Source: Heterodera schachtii
Taxonomy: Eukaryota; Nematoda; Chromadorea; Rhabditida; Heteroderidae
Length of the DNA stretch: 64,000 nucleotides
NCBI GenBank assembly: GCA_023374025.1
Contig: SIJG01000003.1
Span: 1,766,416-1,830,415 of the forward strand
Reading direction: 5' to 3'
Both the position numbers and the translations under genes were made by a program. Below, in pieces: positions 1 through 12,677 of this stretch. The first letter of the stretch is position 1. The number at the start of each line of letters is the position of its first letter. The notes under the pieces were generated by a model that saw nothing but the letters and a program-made list of their open reading frames with translations, made no database searches and was not told where the DNA came from.

Positions 1-2148
1 ATTTCAATAAAAGTCTAACATGGCACAAAATTACGACGAGGAACACAATGGAGAGGAAAAGCACAAAATTGTGCTAACTTAAGTGAGAAAATGCTTCATG
101 AAAATGAAACCAAAGCGAAGGAATGGGATGGGAAGATCAATCATTGAAAAATACAAAAACAAAAAAGGGGGAAAAGTGAGTGAGTCAGTCAGAGATACTT
201 TTCTCATAAATTTTTCTCAAATTTTTAAAAAATTTATTTTTGGGGTGGCAATTTTACCCTTTCTCCTTCACCTAAAACCATTCTAACAAATTCCGTTTTT
301 TTAAAGTTCTTAAGCCTTTTCCACTGATGAACACACAAGCACTATGGGTACGCTTCCCCAGTGTCAGACAAATTGCTCATAACGCCAAAAAGCGTAATTG
401 GCGTAAATTTTTGCGCGCTAATTCAAAATTTACACTTGTAAATGCCTTTCTTGTATTTTTTATTTTGATCAGCTATAACTCGCTTCATCCCCAACTAAAC
501 TGAATAAATTTGGTATCTAAAAAAAGTTTTTAAAAAGGAGAATCTTTTTCTAAACGAATGCTAAGTAATTTGAATTTTTAGAAAAAAGTTGTGTGACTTT
601 CAAATTTTCAATACGTTATAACTCAAGTCCTAGGCAGCTATTTTTAACAAAAATGCGAAAATTTATTCTTTTTTTATTTATTCTATATGTCCAAGGTGAT
701 TTTGTAGCATATAAGCCAAATTTGTTAGAATTTGAGAGTTTCATGTTTTTTATGTGTTAGAGACATGAAAATAGTACGTCAAAACGAGAGAAAAAGAAAT
801 GTATTTTATGTTATGTTCTATAACTTTTGAACTAACGTATAAACAAAAATAAAATCAGTATAGAAAAATGCAGAATTTTTTTCTCTATCGGTATGGAAAA
901 TTTGGTATGGATTTAACAAGCAGAAAACCACTATGTATTCGTTTTTGATCCGATTCGTTTTTTGGATTGAAATCTTGAAATGCGAAAATTGAGGCCAAAT
1001 CCGTATAATTTAAAAAAAATTTAAATAAGTGTTGGATTTTTTAATTCGCGAAATATGGCAAAAAATCACAAAATATAACATAAAATTGCAAAAATATGGA
1101 CATAAATTTTCCAAAATTTCTTAAGATTTATTGAAACTTTAGTAAAAAAAAAAATAAACTTTTTGCAGTACCTTTTCCCGCTCTTTCATCAGTTTCACTT
1201 GGGAAAAACAGCTTAAAAAATTAAATCCACCAGACAAAGTCAATTAAAATCGCTGGAAATTCATAATTCCAAAATATAAAATTAATCCAAATAAATTTGA
1301 GAGAAAAATGTATTCAGTGCCGTTCTAATAGAGAGATTTGGCCAAAAATAGACAAATATGGAAATAGACAAGAATGGTAAAATTTGGACATAGCATTCAA
1401 TTCTTTTTAGAAGTTTCAACCAAGCTAAAAGCAATTTTTGTTCGATCCAGGCACTATGATGAAAAATTTCCAATAATAATTTTATTTATTTAACGCCTTT
1501 AAAATTCTTTTTTCAAACGATTCTAATTCTATAAATACGGTATGTAAAAATAAAATAAAACAAATTAAAAAAAGACATCCATGGGCTCTGTTCTTGTTCC
1601 TATGAGCTGTCGCGTTGCCGATTAGACCTGTAGGAAAAATGGGCATTTATGGGATTGAAAATCCCGAAATTTAACGGAAAGAAAATCATTAATAGGGCTA
1701 TAAATTATATGCTTTTGCATATTTTTTCTGCACATATGCTATGAAGAAAGGGGCTCAAAAATAGCATTTCTGCGTTAAAATTTTTTGATTAGGTGAAGGT
1801 TTTTAGTGCATATAAAAGCATATTTTGGGGGTTTTCGAGAATAAATGCATATTTTGCCATTTTTGCGTTTTTAGAGCATATTTCGGTACTTTTTGGCAAA
1901 TTTTCATAAGAAAAATGCAATAAAAATGAAAATACACCGCTAAGGATCGACTTTTTTGGAAATTAAAAAAATACATCCTTGAAAATCGAAAAATTTTGAA
2001 CTTTTTATAAGAAATTTTGAAAAAAAAATTTGATGCAAAAGATAGAAAAAAAGTAATTTTGTTTGAGCATAAAAAAAAATTAAAAAAAAAAAAAATCAAA
2101 ATTGCAAATGAAATTCAATATTTTATGCAATTGTCTAAAAAAAGTTTC
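1..2148. other. AT-rich gene-free stretch
   Basis: I see no convincing gene here. The sequence is A/T-rich with many homopolymer A and T runs. Open frames are short, rich in Phe/Lys/Ile/Leu, and have no recognisable domain or paired splice sites. A run of about 20 A-rich bases near 2070-2095 and repeated 'gcatatttt' words (1720-1890) suggest decayed repeats. Confidence 0.6.
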
Positions 2149-5100
2149 TTAGTCTTAAACAATATTAATATCTTACGCGTTAGGTAAAGCGCAGTCAAAT
2201 TTCGCTTTTTTAAATTGGTGTTACAACAAAAACCTTAAACGATATGTAGCGGCACCGAATAAAAAAAAATATTTTTTATCGTGTTCACACTGTTAAAGAA
2301 TTGCAAATGGTGTCATCTTGCAGGGATTCAACAAAAGTATGTTGGCTTATGGAAATGAAACGGAAAACTGTTCGGATATTAGCAGATCATAAAAGACTTA
2401 CTGAATCCCGGTAGCAAAATCTCAATGTAGCAAGTGAAGTGAAGCACTCACAGAAGTGATTCCTTGAAAACAGGATGCATTTCCTTGGCAACTTATGAGG
2501 AAATTCTGGCAATAAATTAAGAAACGACAAAAGTGAAACAAACATTCAAAAGTGAACAATTTTTTTCAAATGGGCCGGGTTTAACTGAACAATTTGTTTT
2601 TCTGAATTTTCTCTGCTAAAAATTATGACATTATTACAAAATTAATTCACGGCCCTTTTTTGCTTAGACCCAAATGAATGTATGCGAAATTTTTTTAAAA
2701 CACGCTTAGGGAAAGTCTTCGTATTTAGCTTATTTCATTGGCAACGATAGCGGAGATTCTAGCAATAAATCAAGAAACCACCAAAGTGAAACAAAAATTT
2801 AAAAGTGAGCGATTTTTTTTGAATGGGCCGGGTTTTTCTGAACAATTTGTTTTTCTGAATTTTCTCTGCTAAAAATTATGACATTATTACAAAATTAATT
2901 CACGGCCCTTTTTTGCTTAGACCCAAATGAATGTATGCGAAATTTTTTAAAAACACGCTTAGGGAAAGTCTTCGTATTTAGCTTATTTCATTGGCAACGA
3001 TAGCGGAGATTCTAGCAATAAATGAAGAAACCACCAAAGTGAAACAAAAATTTAAAAGTGAGCGATTTTTTTTGAATGGGCCGGGTTTTTCTGAACAATT
3101 TGTTTTTCTGAATTTTCTCTGCTAAAAATTATGATATTAGTAGAAAATTAATTCACGGCCCTTTTTTGCTTAGACCCAAATGAATATATGCGAAATTTTT
3201 TAAAAACACGCTTAGGGAAAGTCTTCGTATTTAGCTTATTTCATTGGCAACGATAGCGGAGATTCTAGCAATAAATGAAGAAACCACCAAAGTGAAACAA
3301 AAATTTAAAAGTGAGCGATTTTTTTTGAATGGGCCGCAGCTTTCTGGCGGAAGCATTTTTCTGAACCTTTTTCGCAGAAAAAAATAGTCGCACTATAAAA
3401 TTAATTTTCAACCATTATTTTGGTTCTTAAACAATATTAATATCTTACGCGTTAGGTAAAGCGCAGTCAAATTTCGCTTTTTTAAATTGGTGTTACAACA
3501 AAAACCTTAAACGATATGTAGCGGCACCGAATAATAAAAAATATTTTTTATCGTGTTCACACTGTTAAAGAATTGCAAATGGTGTCATCTTGCAGGGATT
3601 CAACAAAAGTATGTTGGCTTATGGAAATGAAACGGAAAACTGTTCGGATATGAGCAGATCATAAAAGACTTACTGAATCCCGGTAGCAAAATCTCAATGT
3701 AGCAAGTGAAGTGAAGCACTCACAGAAGTGATTCCTTGAAAACAGGATGCATTTCCTTGGCAACTTATGAGGAAATTCTGGCAATAAATTAAGAAACGAC
3801 AAAAGTGAAACAAACATTCAAAAGTGAACAATTTTTTTCAAATGGGCCGGGTTTAACTGAACAATTTGTTTTTCTGAATTTTCTCTGCTAAAAATTATGA
3901 CATTATTACAAAATTAATTCACGGCCCTTTTTTGCTTAGACCCAAATGAATGTATGCGAAATTTTTTAAAAACACGCTTAGGGAAAGTCTTCGTATTTAG
4001 CTTATTTCATTGGCAACGATAGCGGAGATTCTAGCAATAAATGAAGAAACCACCAAAGTGAAACAAAAATTTAAAAGTGAGCGATTTTTTTTGAATGGGC
4101 CGGGTTTTTCTGAACAATTTGTTTTTCTGAATTTTCTCTGCTAAAAATTATGATATTAGTAGAAAATTAATTCACGGCCCTTTTTTGCTTAGACCCAAAT
4201 GAATATATGCGAAATTTTTTAAAAACACGCTTAGGGAAAGTCTTCGTATTTAGCTTATTTCATTGGCAACGATAGCGGAGATTCTAGCAATAAATGAAGA
4301 AACCACCAAAGTGAAACAAAAATTTAAAAGTGAGCGATTTTTTTTGAATGGGCCGGGTTTTTCTGAACAATTTGTTTTTCTGAATTTTCTCTGCTAAAAA
4401 TTATGACATTATTACAAAATTAATTCACGGCCCTTTTTTGCTTAGACCCAAATGAATGTATGCGAAATTTTTTAAAAACACGCTTAGGGAAAGTCTTCGT
4501 ATTTAGCTTATTTCATTGGCAACGATAGCGGAGATTCTAGCAATAAATGAAGAAACCACCAAAGTGAAACAAAAATTTAAAAGTGAGCGATTTTTTTTGA
4601 ATGGGCCGGGTTTTTCTGAACAATTTGTTTTTCTGAATTTTCTCTGCTAAAAATTATGACATTATTACAAAATTAATTCACGGCCCTTTTTTGCTTAGAC
4701 CCAAATGAATGTATGCGAAATTTTTTAAAAACACGCTTAGGGAAAGTCTTCGTATTTAGCTTATTTCATTGGCAACGATAGCGGAGATTCTAGCAATAAA
4801 TGAAGAAACCACCAAAGTGAAACAAAAATTTAAAAGTGAGCGATTTTTTTTGAATGGGCCGGGTTTTTCTGAACAATTTGTTTTTCTGAATTTTCTCTGC
4901 TAAAAATTATGATATTAGTAGAAAATTAATTCACGGCCCTTTTTTGCTTAGACCCAAATGAATATATGCGAAATTTTTTAAAAACGTGCTTAGGGAAAGT
5001 CTTCTTATTTAGGATATTTCCTTGGCAACGATAGCGGAGATTCTAGCAATAAATGAAGAAACCACCAAAGTGAAACAAAAATTTAAAAGTGAGCGATTTT

Positions 5101-8100
5101 TTTTGAATGGGCCGCAGCTTTCTGGCGGAAGCATTTTTCTGAACCTTTTTCGCAGAAAAAAATAGTCGCATTATAAAATTAATTTTCAACCATTATTTTG
5201 GTTCTTAAACAATATTAATATCTTACGCGTTAGGTAAAGCGCAGTCAAATTTCGCTTTTTTAAATTGGTGTTACAACAAAAACCTTAAACGATATGTAGC
5301 GGCACCGAATAAAAAAAAATATTTTTTATCGTGTTCACACTGTTAAAGAATTGCAAATGGTGTCATCTTGCAGGGATTCAACAAAAGTATGTTGGCTTAT
5401 GGAAATGAAACGGAAAACTGTTCGGATATGAGCAGATCATAAAAGACTTACTGAATCCCGGTAGCAAAATCTCAATGTAGCAAGTGAAGCACTCACAGAA
5501 GTGATTCCTTGAAAACAGGATGCATTTCCTTGGCAACTTATGAGGAAATTCTGGCAATAAATTAAGAAACGACAAAAGTGAAACAAACATTCAAAAGTGA
5601 ACAATTTTTTTCAAATGGGCCGGGTTTAACTGAACAATTTGTTTTTCTGAATTTTCTCTGCTAAAAATTATGACATTATTACAAAATTAATTCACGGCCC
5701 TTTTTTGCTTAGACCCAAATGAATGTATGCGAAATTTTTTTAAAACACGCTTAGGGAAAGTCTTCGTATTTAGCTTATTTCATTGGCAACGATAGCGGAG
5801 ATTCTAGCAATAAATCAAGAAACCACCAAAGTGAAACAAAAATTTAAAAGTGAGCGATTTTTTTTGAATGGGCCGGGTTTTTCTGAACAATTTGTTTTTC
5901 TGAATTTTCTCTGCTAAAAATTATGACATTATTACAAAATTAATTCACGGCCCTTTTTTGCTTAGACCCAAATGAATGTATGCGAAATTTTTTAAAAACA
6001 CGCTTAGGGAAAGTCTTCGTATTTAGCTTATTTCATTGGCAACGATAGCGGAGATTCTAGCAATAAATGAAGAAACCACCAAAGTGAAACAAAAATTTAA
6101 AAGTGAGCGATTTTTTTTGAATGGGCCGGGTTTTTCTGAACAATTTGTTTTTCTGAATTTTCTCTGCTAAAAATTATGATATTAGTAGAAAATTAATTCA
6201 CGGCCCTTTTTTGCTTAGACCCAAATGAATATATGCGAAATTTTTTAAAAACACGCTTAGGGAAAGTCTTCGTATTTAGCTTATTTCATTGGCAACGATA
6301 GCGGAGATTCTAGCAATAAATGAAGAAACCACCAAAGTGAAACAAAAATTTAAAAGTGAGCGATTTTTTTTGAATGGGCCGGGTTCTTCTGAACATTTTA
6401 TTTTTCTTAATTTTCTTTGCTAAAAATTATGACATTATTACAAAACTAATTCACGGCCCTTTTTTGATTAGACACAAATGAATATATGCGAAATTTTTTA
6501 AAAACGTGCTTAGGGAAAGTCTTCTTATTTAGGATATTTCCTTGGCAACGATAGCGTAGATTCTAGCAATAAATTTAATAAATACAAAAGTGAAACAAAG
6601 GCTAAAATGTGAGTGATTTTTTTAAAAAAGGCCGCACAGCTTTCTGGCGGAAGCATTTTTCTGAACCTTTTTCTCAGAAAAAAATAGTCGCATTATAAAA
6701 TTAATTTTCACCCATTATTTTGGTTGTTAAACAATATTAATATCTTACGCGTTAGGTAAAGCGCTGGCAATTTTCGCTTTTTTAAATTGGTGTTACATAC
6801 AAGAACCTTAAACGATATGTAGCGGCACCGAATAATAAAAAAAATTTTTTATCGTGTTCACATTGTTAAAAAATTGAAAATGATGTCATCTTGCAGGGAT
6901 TCAACAAAAGTATGTTGGCTTATAGAAGTGAAACGGAAAAATGTTCGGATATGAGCAGAACATTAAAGACTTGCTGAATCCCGGTAACATAATCTCAAGT
7001 TAGCTAGGGAAGCACTCACAGAAGTGATTCCTTGAAAACAGGATGCATATCCTTGGCAACTTATGAGGAGATTCTGGCAATAAATTAAGAAACAACAAAA
7101 CAGAAAGAAATATTCAAAAGTGAGCAATTTTTTTCGAATGGGCCGGATTTTTCTGAACATTTTATTTTTCTTAATTTTCTTTGCTAAAAATTATGACATT
7201 ATTACAAAATTAATTCACGGCCCTTTTTTGCTTAGACCCAAATGAATGTATGCGAAATTTTTTAAAAACACGCTGAGGGAAAGTCTTCGTATTTAGCTTA
7301 TTTCATTGGCAACGATAGCGGAGATTCTAGCAATAAATGAAGAAACCACCAAAGTGAAACAAAAATTTAAAAGTGAGCGATTTTTTTTGAATGGGCCGGG
7401 TTTTTCTGAACAATTTGTTTTTCTGAATTTTCTCTGCTAAAAATTATGACATTATTACAAAATTAATTCACGGCCCTTTTTTGCTTAGACCCAAATGAAT
7501 GTATGCGAAATTTTTTAAAAACACGCTTAGGGAAAGTCTTCGTATTTAGCTTATTTCATTGGCAACGATAGCGGAGATTCTAGCAATAAATGAAGAAACC
7601 ACCAAAGTGAAACAAAAATTTAAAAGTGAGCGATTTTTTTTGAATGGGCCGCAGCTTTCTGGCGGAAGCATTTTTCTGAACCTTTTTCTCAGAAAAAAAT
7701 AGTCGCATTATAAAATTAATTTTCAACCATTATTTTGGTTCTTAAACAATATTAATATCTTACGCGTTAGGTAAAGCGCCGTCAAATTTCGCTTTTTTAA
7801 ATTGGTGTTACAACGAGAACCTTAAACGATACGTAGCGGCACCGAATAATAAAAAATATTTTTTATCGTGTTCACACTGTTAAAAAATTGTAAATGGTGT
7901 CATCTTGCAGGGATTCAACAGAAGTATGTTGGCTTATAGAAGTGAAACGGAAAAATGTTCGGATATGAGCAGAACATTAAAGACTTGCTGAATCCCGGTA
8001 ACATAATCTCAAGTTAGCTAGGGAAGCACTCACAGAAGTGATTCCTTGAAAACAGGATGCATATCCTTGGCAACTTATGAGGAGATTCTGGCAATAAATT

Positions 8101-9218
8101 AAGAAACAACAAAACAGAAAGAAATATTCAAAAGTGAGCAATTTTTTTCGAATGGGCCGGATTTTTCTGAACATTTTATTTTTCTTAATTTTCTTTGCTA
8201 AAAATTATGACATTATTACAAAACTAATTCACGGCCCTTTTTTGATTAGACACAAATGAATATATGCGAAATTTTTTAAAAACGTGCTTAGGGAAAGTCT
8301 TCTTATTTAGGATATTTCCTTGGCAACGATAGCGTAGATTCTAGCAATAAATTTAATAAGTACAAAAGTGAAACAAAGGCTAAAATGTGAGTGATTTTTT
8401 TAAAAAAAATGCCGCACAGCTTTCTGGCGGAAGCATTTTTCTGAACCTTTTTCTCAGAAAAAAATAGTCGCATTATAAAATTAATTTTCACCCATTATTT
8501 TGGTTGTTAAACAATATTAATATCTTACGCGTTAGGTAAAGCGCTGGCAATTTTCGCTTTTTTAAATTGGTGTTACATACAAGAACCTTAAACGATATGT
8601 AGCGGCACCGAATAATAAAAAAAATTTTTTATCGTGTTCACACTGTTAAAGAATTGCAAATGGTGTCATCTTGCAGGGATTCAACAAAAGTATGTTGGCT
8701 TATGGAAATGAAACGGAAAACTGTTCGGATATTAGCAGATCATAAAAGACTTACTGAATCCCGGTAGCAAAATCTCAATGTAGCAAGTGAAGCACTCACA
8801 GAAGTGATTCCTTGAAAACAGGATGCATTTCCTTGGCAACTTATGAGGAAATTCTGGCAATAAATTAAGAAACGACAAAAGTGAAACAAACATTCAAAAG
8901 TGAACAATTTTTTTCGAATGGGCCGGGTTTTTCTGAACAATTTGTTTTTCTGAATTTTCTCTGCTAAAAATTATAACATTATTACAAAATTAATTCACGG
9001 CCCTTTTTTGCTTAGACCCAAATGAATGTATGCGAAATTTTTTAAAAACACGCTTAGGGAAAGTCTTCGTATTTAGCTTATTTCATTGGCAACGATAGCG
9101 GAGATTCTAGCAATAAATTAGAAAACCACAAAAGTGAAACAAAAATTTAAAAGTGAGCGATTTTTTTTTGAATGGGCCGGGTTTTTCTGAACAATTTGTT
9201 TTTCTGAATTTTTTTTGA
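2149..9218. repeat. Satellite array, ~253-bp monomers with divergent double-length units
   Basis: About 7 kb of tandem repeats. The word TGGGCCGGGT recurs at 2571, 2824, 3077, 3843, 4096, 4349, 4602, 4855, 5615 and so on, giving a 253-bp monomer. A second unit of about 507-513 bp, which begins GGGCCGCAGCTTTCTGGCGG and includes ATCTTACGCGTTAGGTAAAG, interrupts the monomers. Its two halves look like diverged monomers because landmarks such as ctgaa..ttttc, ataaaattaatt and ttggcaac...agcaataaa occur in the same order. Copies differ by few bases. The array has no protein-coding content, and the short open frames in it are by-products of the repeat. Its ends are abrupt, near 2149 on the left and 9218 on the right. 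Confidence 0.95.
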
Positions 9219-10418
9219 TTTATTTAGGGCCCAACCGTGATGGTGCTGAAAGTCGCAGCCGGGAAAATTTTTTTGAGAATTTAAACGAAATTTGTTTCAA
9301 TAATTTTATTCACCACTTCGCTTGAGGTTCAATCTCTTTCCCTGCCTGACCTCGATTACGAAGGATCCCCGCCCCTATTTTAAAGTATGAGCCCTAGTTA
9401 ATAGATTACACCTTAATTAAGGAATTTTTGAAAACCGTTAAATAAAAAAATATTAATAATTTTCTAAATTTAAAATTTCGATTAAAAAATGTGAAAAAGA
9501 ATTAAGAAAAGGAAGAGTTTGGCAGACTTTGGTTGGCGGTAAAGGCCGATCTTGATAAGGTAAGTGTTTTGCTTGTCAAAAAATTCAGATTCTACATAAT
9601 CGAACAAAAATGGTTAAATCCGAATTAAATATTTTTGGAAAACCCTTATCGTTTTAAACACTTTAGTTGAAAAACGAAGCGCACGGTACCAAAAGCTGTT
9701 GTGGAATGGCGGATAAAACGGTACAACTCTTGGCAATTCATCCAAAAAAAAAAAAAAAATCAAACTACGAATGCAACGACTAAAGTGACAACTGGGGTCG
9801 GCGGAATGCCGACAAAACCACCCCGATCATCCTATTCGCATTTTATCACAAAGCCTCCAAAATTATGGATCTGGATTCCGTTCCGTCCCTTTCATTGTCG
9901 AATATTGTAAGAATCGATCAACTTGCATTTTATTCTCGAAATTTCAATATTTTATTTTTGAAGACATCGACTGGCACTGGACCGAGCTCCTCAAGTTCCA
10001 TCGCTGTTCCACTGAAAAAGGTGCCGCAAATATTAATCAAAACGTTGAAACTTGTTTTCGTTCAAACAGGGGGACCAGGGTTCTGTTCCGTCCCTTTCAT
10101 TGTTGAATACATATTGGAAGGGTCAATAAATATTGCATTTTATCGCCAAATTTTAGAATTTTATTTTTAGAAAGCACCGACTGGCACTCTGTTCTGTCGC
10201 TGTTCCGCTGAAAAAAGGTGGGACCGGTGTTCTGCTCTGTTCCCCTCGTTTCTGAATTCGAATTATGTTTATCAAAAGTCGGACGAAACGCCTGCTGAAG
10301 GAGGAGCCAAAGGAGTAAAGAAATTACTCGGCATCGAGAACATTTTTCTTAACAAAGGAAGCCGAGAAAAAAAGAAAAATGAGTAAGGAAGTTTTCGATC
10401 GTCTGTTGCTTTTTCGTT
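9219..10418. other. Intergenic, contains an imperfect ~210-bp duplication
   Basis: No gene recognised. Two related segments, around 9865-10020 and 10075-10225, share 'ctgttccgtccctttcattg', 'gcattttat', 'gaattttatttttagaa' and 'cgactggcact...gctgttccgctgaaaaa' in the same order. They look like a degenerate tandem duplication or two copies of an old repeat. Confidence 0.55.
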
Positions 10419-10426
10419 GTCATAAC

Positions 10427-11027
10427 TAGGGACCGGATTTGTATGGATTTCCATATTTTTTTTTGCACATTTATTTCGGCCTAAAAAGCACGTAAATAGT
10501 ATTTTTAGCTTGGTTTGATGCTTCTAGGATGCATTTTTATTTCCATATTTCAGGTTTTTGTCCATATTTCCATATTTTACATCCATATTTCGGAATTTTC
10601 ACAGAAATTTTGTAAGTTACCCCTGATTGAAAATTTTTAGAAATTTTTGGAAAACATGCCCCTAAAAATTTTCTAAAAATTTCCAAAAAATTGTGGCAAA
10701 AAAATTTCAAAAGAAAATTCTGGTAAAAAAATAATTTTTTTTTTTACAAAAGTTTATCAATTTTTCCATTTTTTCTAAGTTCATTATTTTTTTGTAACAA
10801 ATAAATAGGAGGTCTCAATTATGGAATTATATAATTCATGTATTAAAATGATTTTTTCCTTCTTGACAAAAATTTTATGGGTTTACGAATTTTTTTAAAA
10901 AAATCAAACCAATTTTCAGAAATTTTTTTGTCCATATTTTCATATTTTTTATCCATATTCAGCATTTTTGTCCAATTTCGTCCATATTTTGCGACTTTTT
11001 TTTTTGTCCATATAAATCCGGTCCCTA
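10427..11027. mobile_element. hAT-type MITE, 601 bp, 8-bp target duplication
   Basis: The ends are inverted repeats: TAGGGACCGGATTTGTATGG at the left and its complement, with one mismatch in the first 20 bases, at the right. The element is flanked by a perfect 8-bp direct repeat GTCATAAC (10419-10426 and 11028-11035). An 8-bp duplication with TAGGG-type termini is the hAT superfamily signature. The interior is AT-rich, repeats the word tccatattt, and has no transposase-like open frame, so this is a non-autonomous element. Confidence 0.88.
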
Positions 11028-11035
11028 GTCATAAC

Positions 11036-12211
11036 AACAATAAATATCGTTCCAAGACTCAGTCTATTGCTTTTGGCACAATAGGATTGGCAATTAAAAT
11101 TTAATTTTAACACTCATTTTTATAGATTTTTGTTTTTATAATCTTGTGGATCATCCATATATTTTGTCACTTGCTCTAAGATAAATTAATAGTGCAGCTC
11201 GAGATTCTCGGTCTCCAGGTTTTTTTGCTTTCGGTCTCGGGTTTTTCGCGCTCGCGATTTTCATTTTTCGAGACCTGCTTTTTTTACACCTTAATGATTG
11301 CCTTTTGGCAAAGTAAAAATAATTTCGTAGTCAAAACATCCCCATTTATTTCACGTCTATCTAAGTAATTCTGTTATTATCGGTACTTCTATCGACCTGC
11401 TATCAAATTAATTAAAATTTTCCAATTTTTTTTTTAATTTGAAAGATTCTTCACATTGTTCTCATGAGCAGCAAAATATGTAGTGGGGAGGAGGAGGAAA
11501 AAAAATCAAAAATCGGAATGAACAAAAGTTTAATTTAAACCAAAAATGAGTCCCAAAAAGCAACAAATTTTTGGGACACAAAATTCACACACAAAAAATG
11601 GGGAAAAAATAAAAAAAACGAATACAGGAAAACAGATAAATGATGAGAGAGAAAGGTAGTGAATGAATGGAGAGAAAGAGGAGGGCATAAAAATATGTGA
11701 TGAACGCTGATTGTGCGATGAATACACAAATGAAAATTTGTGACAAATGAACAGTCCGAACGAATGCATTAAAAGTGGCGCCGATTGAATTTGGGGAGAG
11801 AGAAAAAAGGGACAAAAAGAAATAATAATAATAATAAAAATGATAAAAAATAAATGGTGAGGAAAGAGAAGAATGGAATAACAACAAGAAGAATGAAAAT
11901 ATTCTATTATATTATTGTGTAATAATTTTGTAACAGTCAGAAGAGAGCGGGGGGTGTACGGTAGAGGAGGGGGGGTGAACACAAATGAATATACGGTAGG
12001 TAGGTAGATAGTTTTTGCGGTTTCCTGTCGAATGGCCATTTGTTGTTGTGCTGTGCTGTGTTTCTCCACAAAAATGAAACAAAACAAAACAAAAATAGGG
12101 AGGACAGAGGAGACACACACATCAGTGGGTAATTAATTAATGAATTCATTATCTCTCCCGTCCATCCAAAATTCGCGCGCGTCCGCCGCCGCCGTCGTTG
12201 TCGCTCCGCGT
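11036..12211. other. 3' flank of daf-16, simple sequence
   Basis: This stretch lies downstream of the daf-16 stop codon on the minus strand and may include its 3' UTR. It holds ctcg/tctcgg-rich words at 11200-11275, an (aat)n run at 11822-11836 and aaaac repeats at 12078-12095. The frames open through 11530-12215 are Ser/Phe/Leu-rich low-complexity and are not supported as genes. Confidence 0.5.
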
Positions 12212-12677
12212 TCACGGGAAATCGAACTGTCCGTCCGGCGCAATTTCGTAGTCATTCAAGTCCAACAGGCTCTGGTCAAACGGCATGGCGTTCACATTCT
12301 CCAGGTCCTGGGGCAACGAAGTGGCGCCAACCATCCCCGGGTTGGCGGCGATGAATTGGTGGTACTGCTGTTGCTGTTGCAGGTGGCCAATGCCGACCAC
12401 GGTGCCGTTCCCGTTGACCATGATGCCGTTCTGTTGTTGTTGATGCATCATCATCATTGGCATCGTCTGCTGCTGCTGTGGTGGGCCACCACAGCCAACG
12501 GTGGCGCCCGGGGGAAGCCAACCGGCGGATGCCATCGACGACTGTTGGAAGGGCGTGCCGAACGGGGCGGAGGAGGACGACTGCTGCTGGACGACGGAGG
12601 CGGAGGTGCTGAACATGTTGTTGTTGGGAGAAGAGGAGGACGAACAGCTGGGGACGGCGGTCAGCATGGACGATGTG
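12212..12677 (-). CDS. daf-16: daf-16 last exon and C-terminal activation region
   Basis: The exon begins at acceptor GTTGTAG|C and reads [16 protein letters not shown], Met/Gln-rich sequence, and finally [20 protein letters not shown] to QFDFP and a TGA at 12212-12214. The DLEN...LD block near the end corresponds to the acidic C-terminal transactivation motif of DAF-16, where the worm protein has PIDLENLTLPDQPLMD. Confidence 0.9.

Noticed and set aside
6963..8174. Two identical 65-codon minus-strand frames
   Set aside because: They are copies of the satellite unit; other units break the frame.
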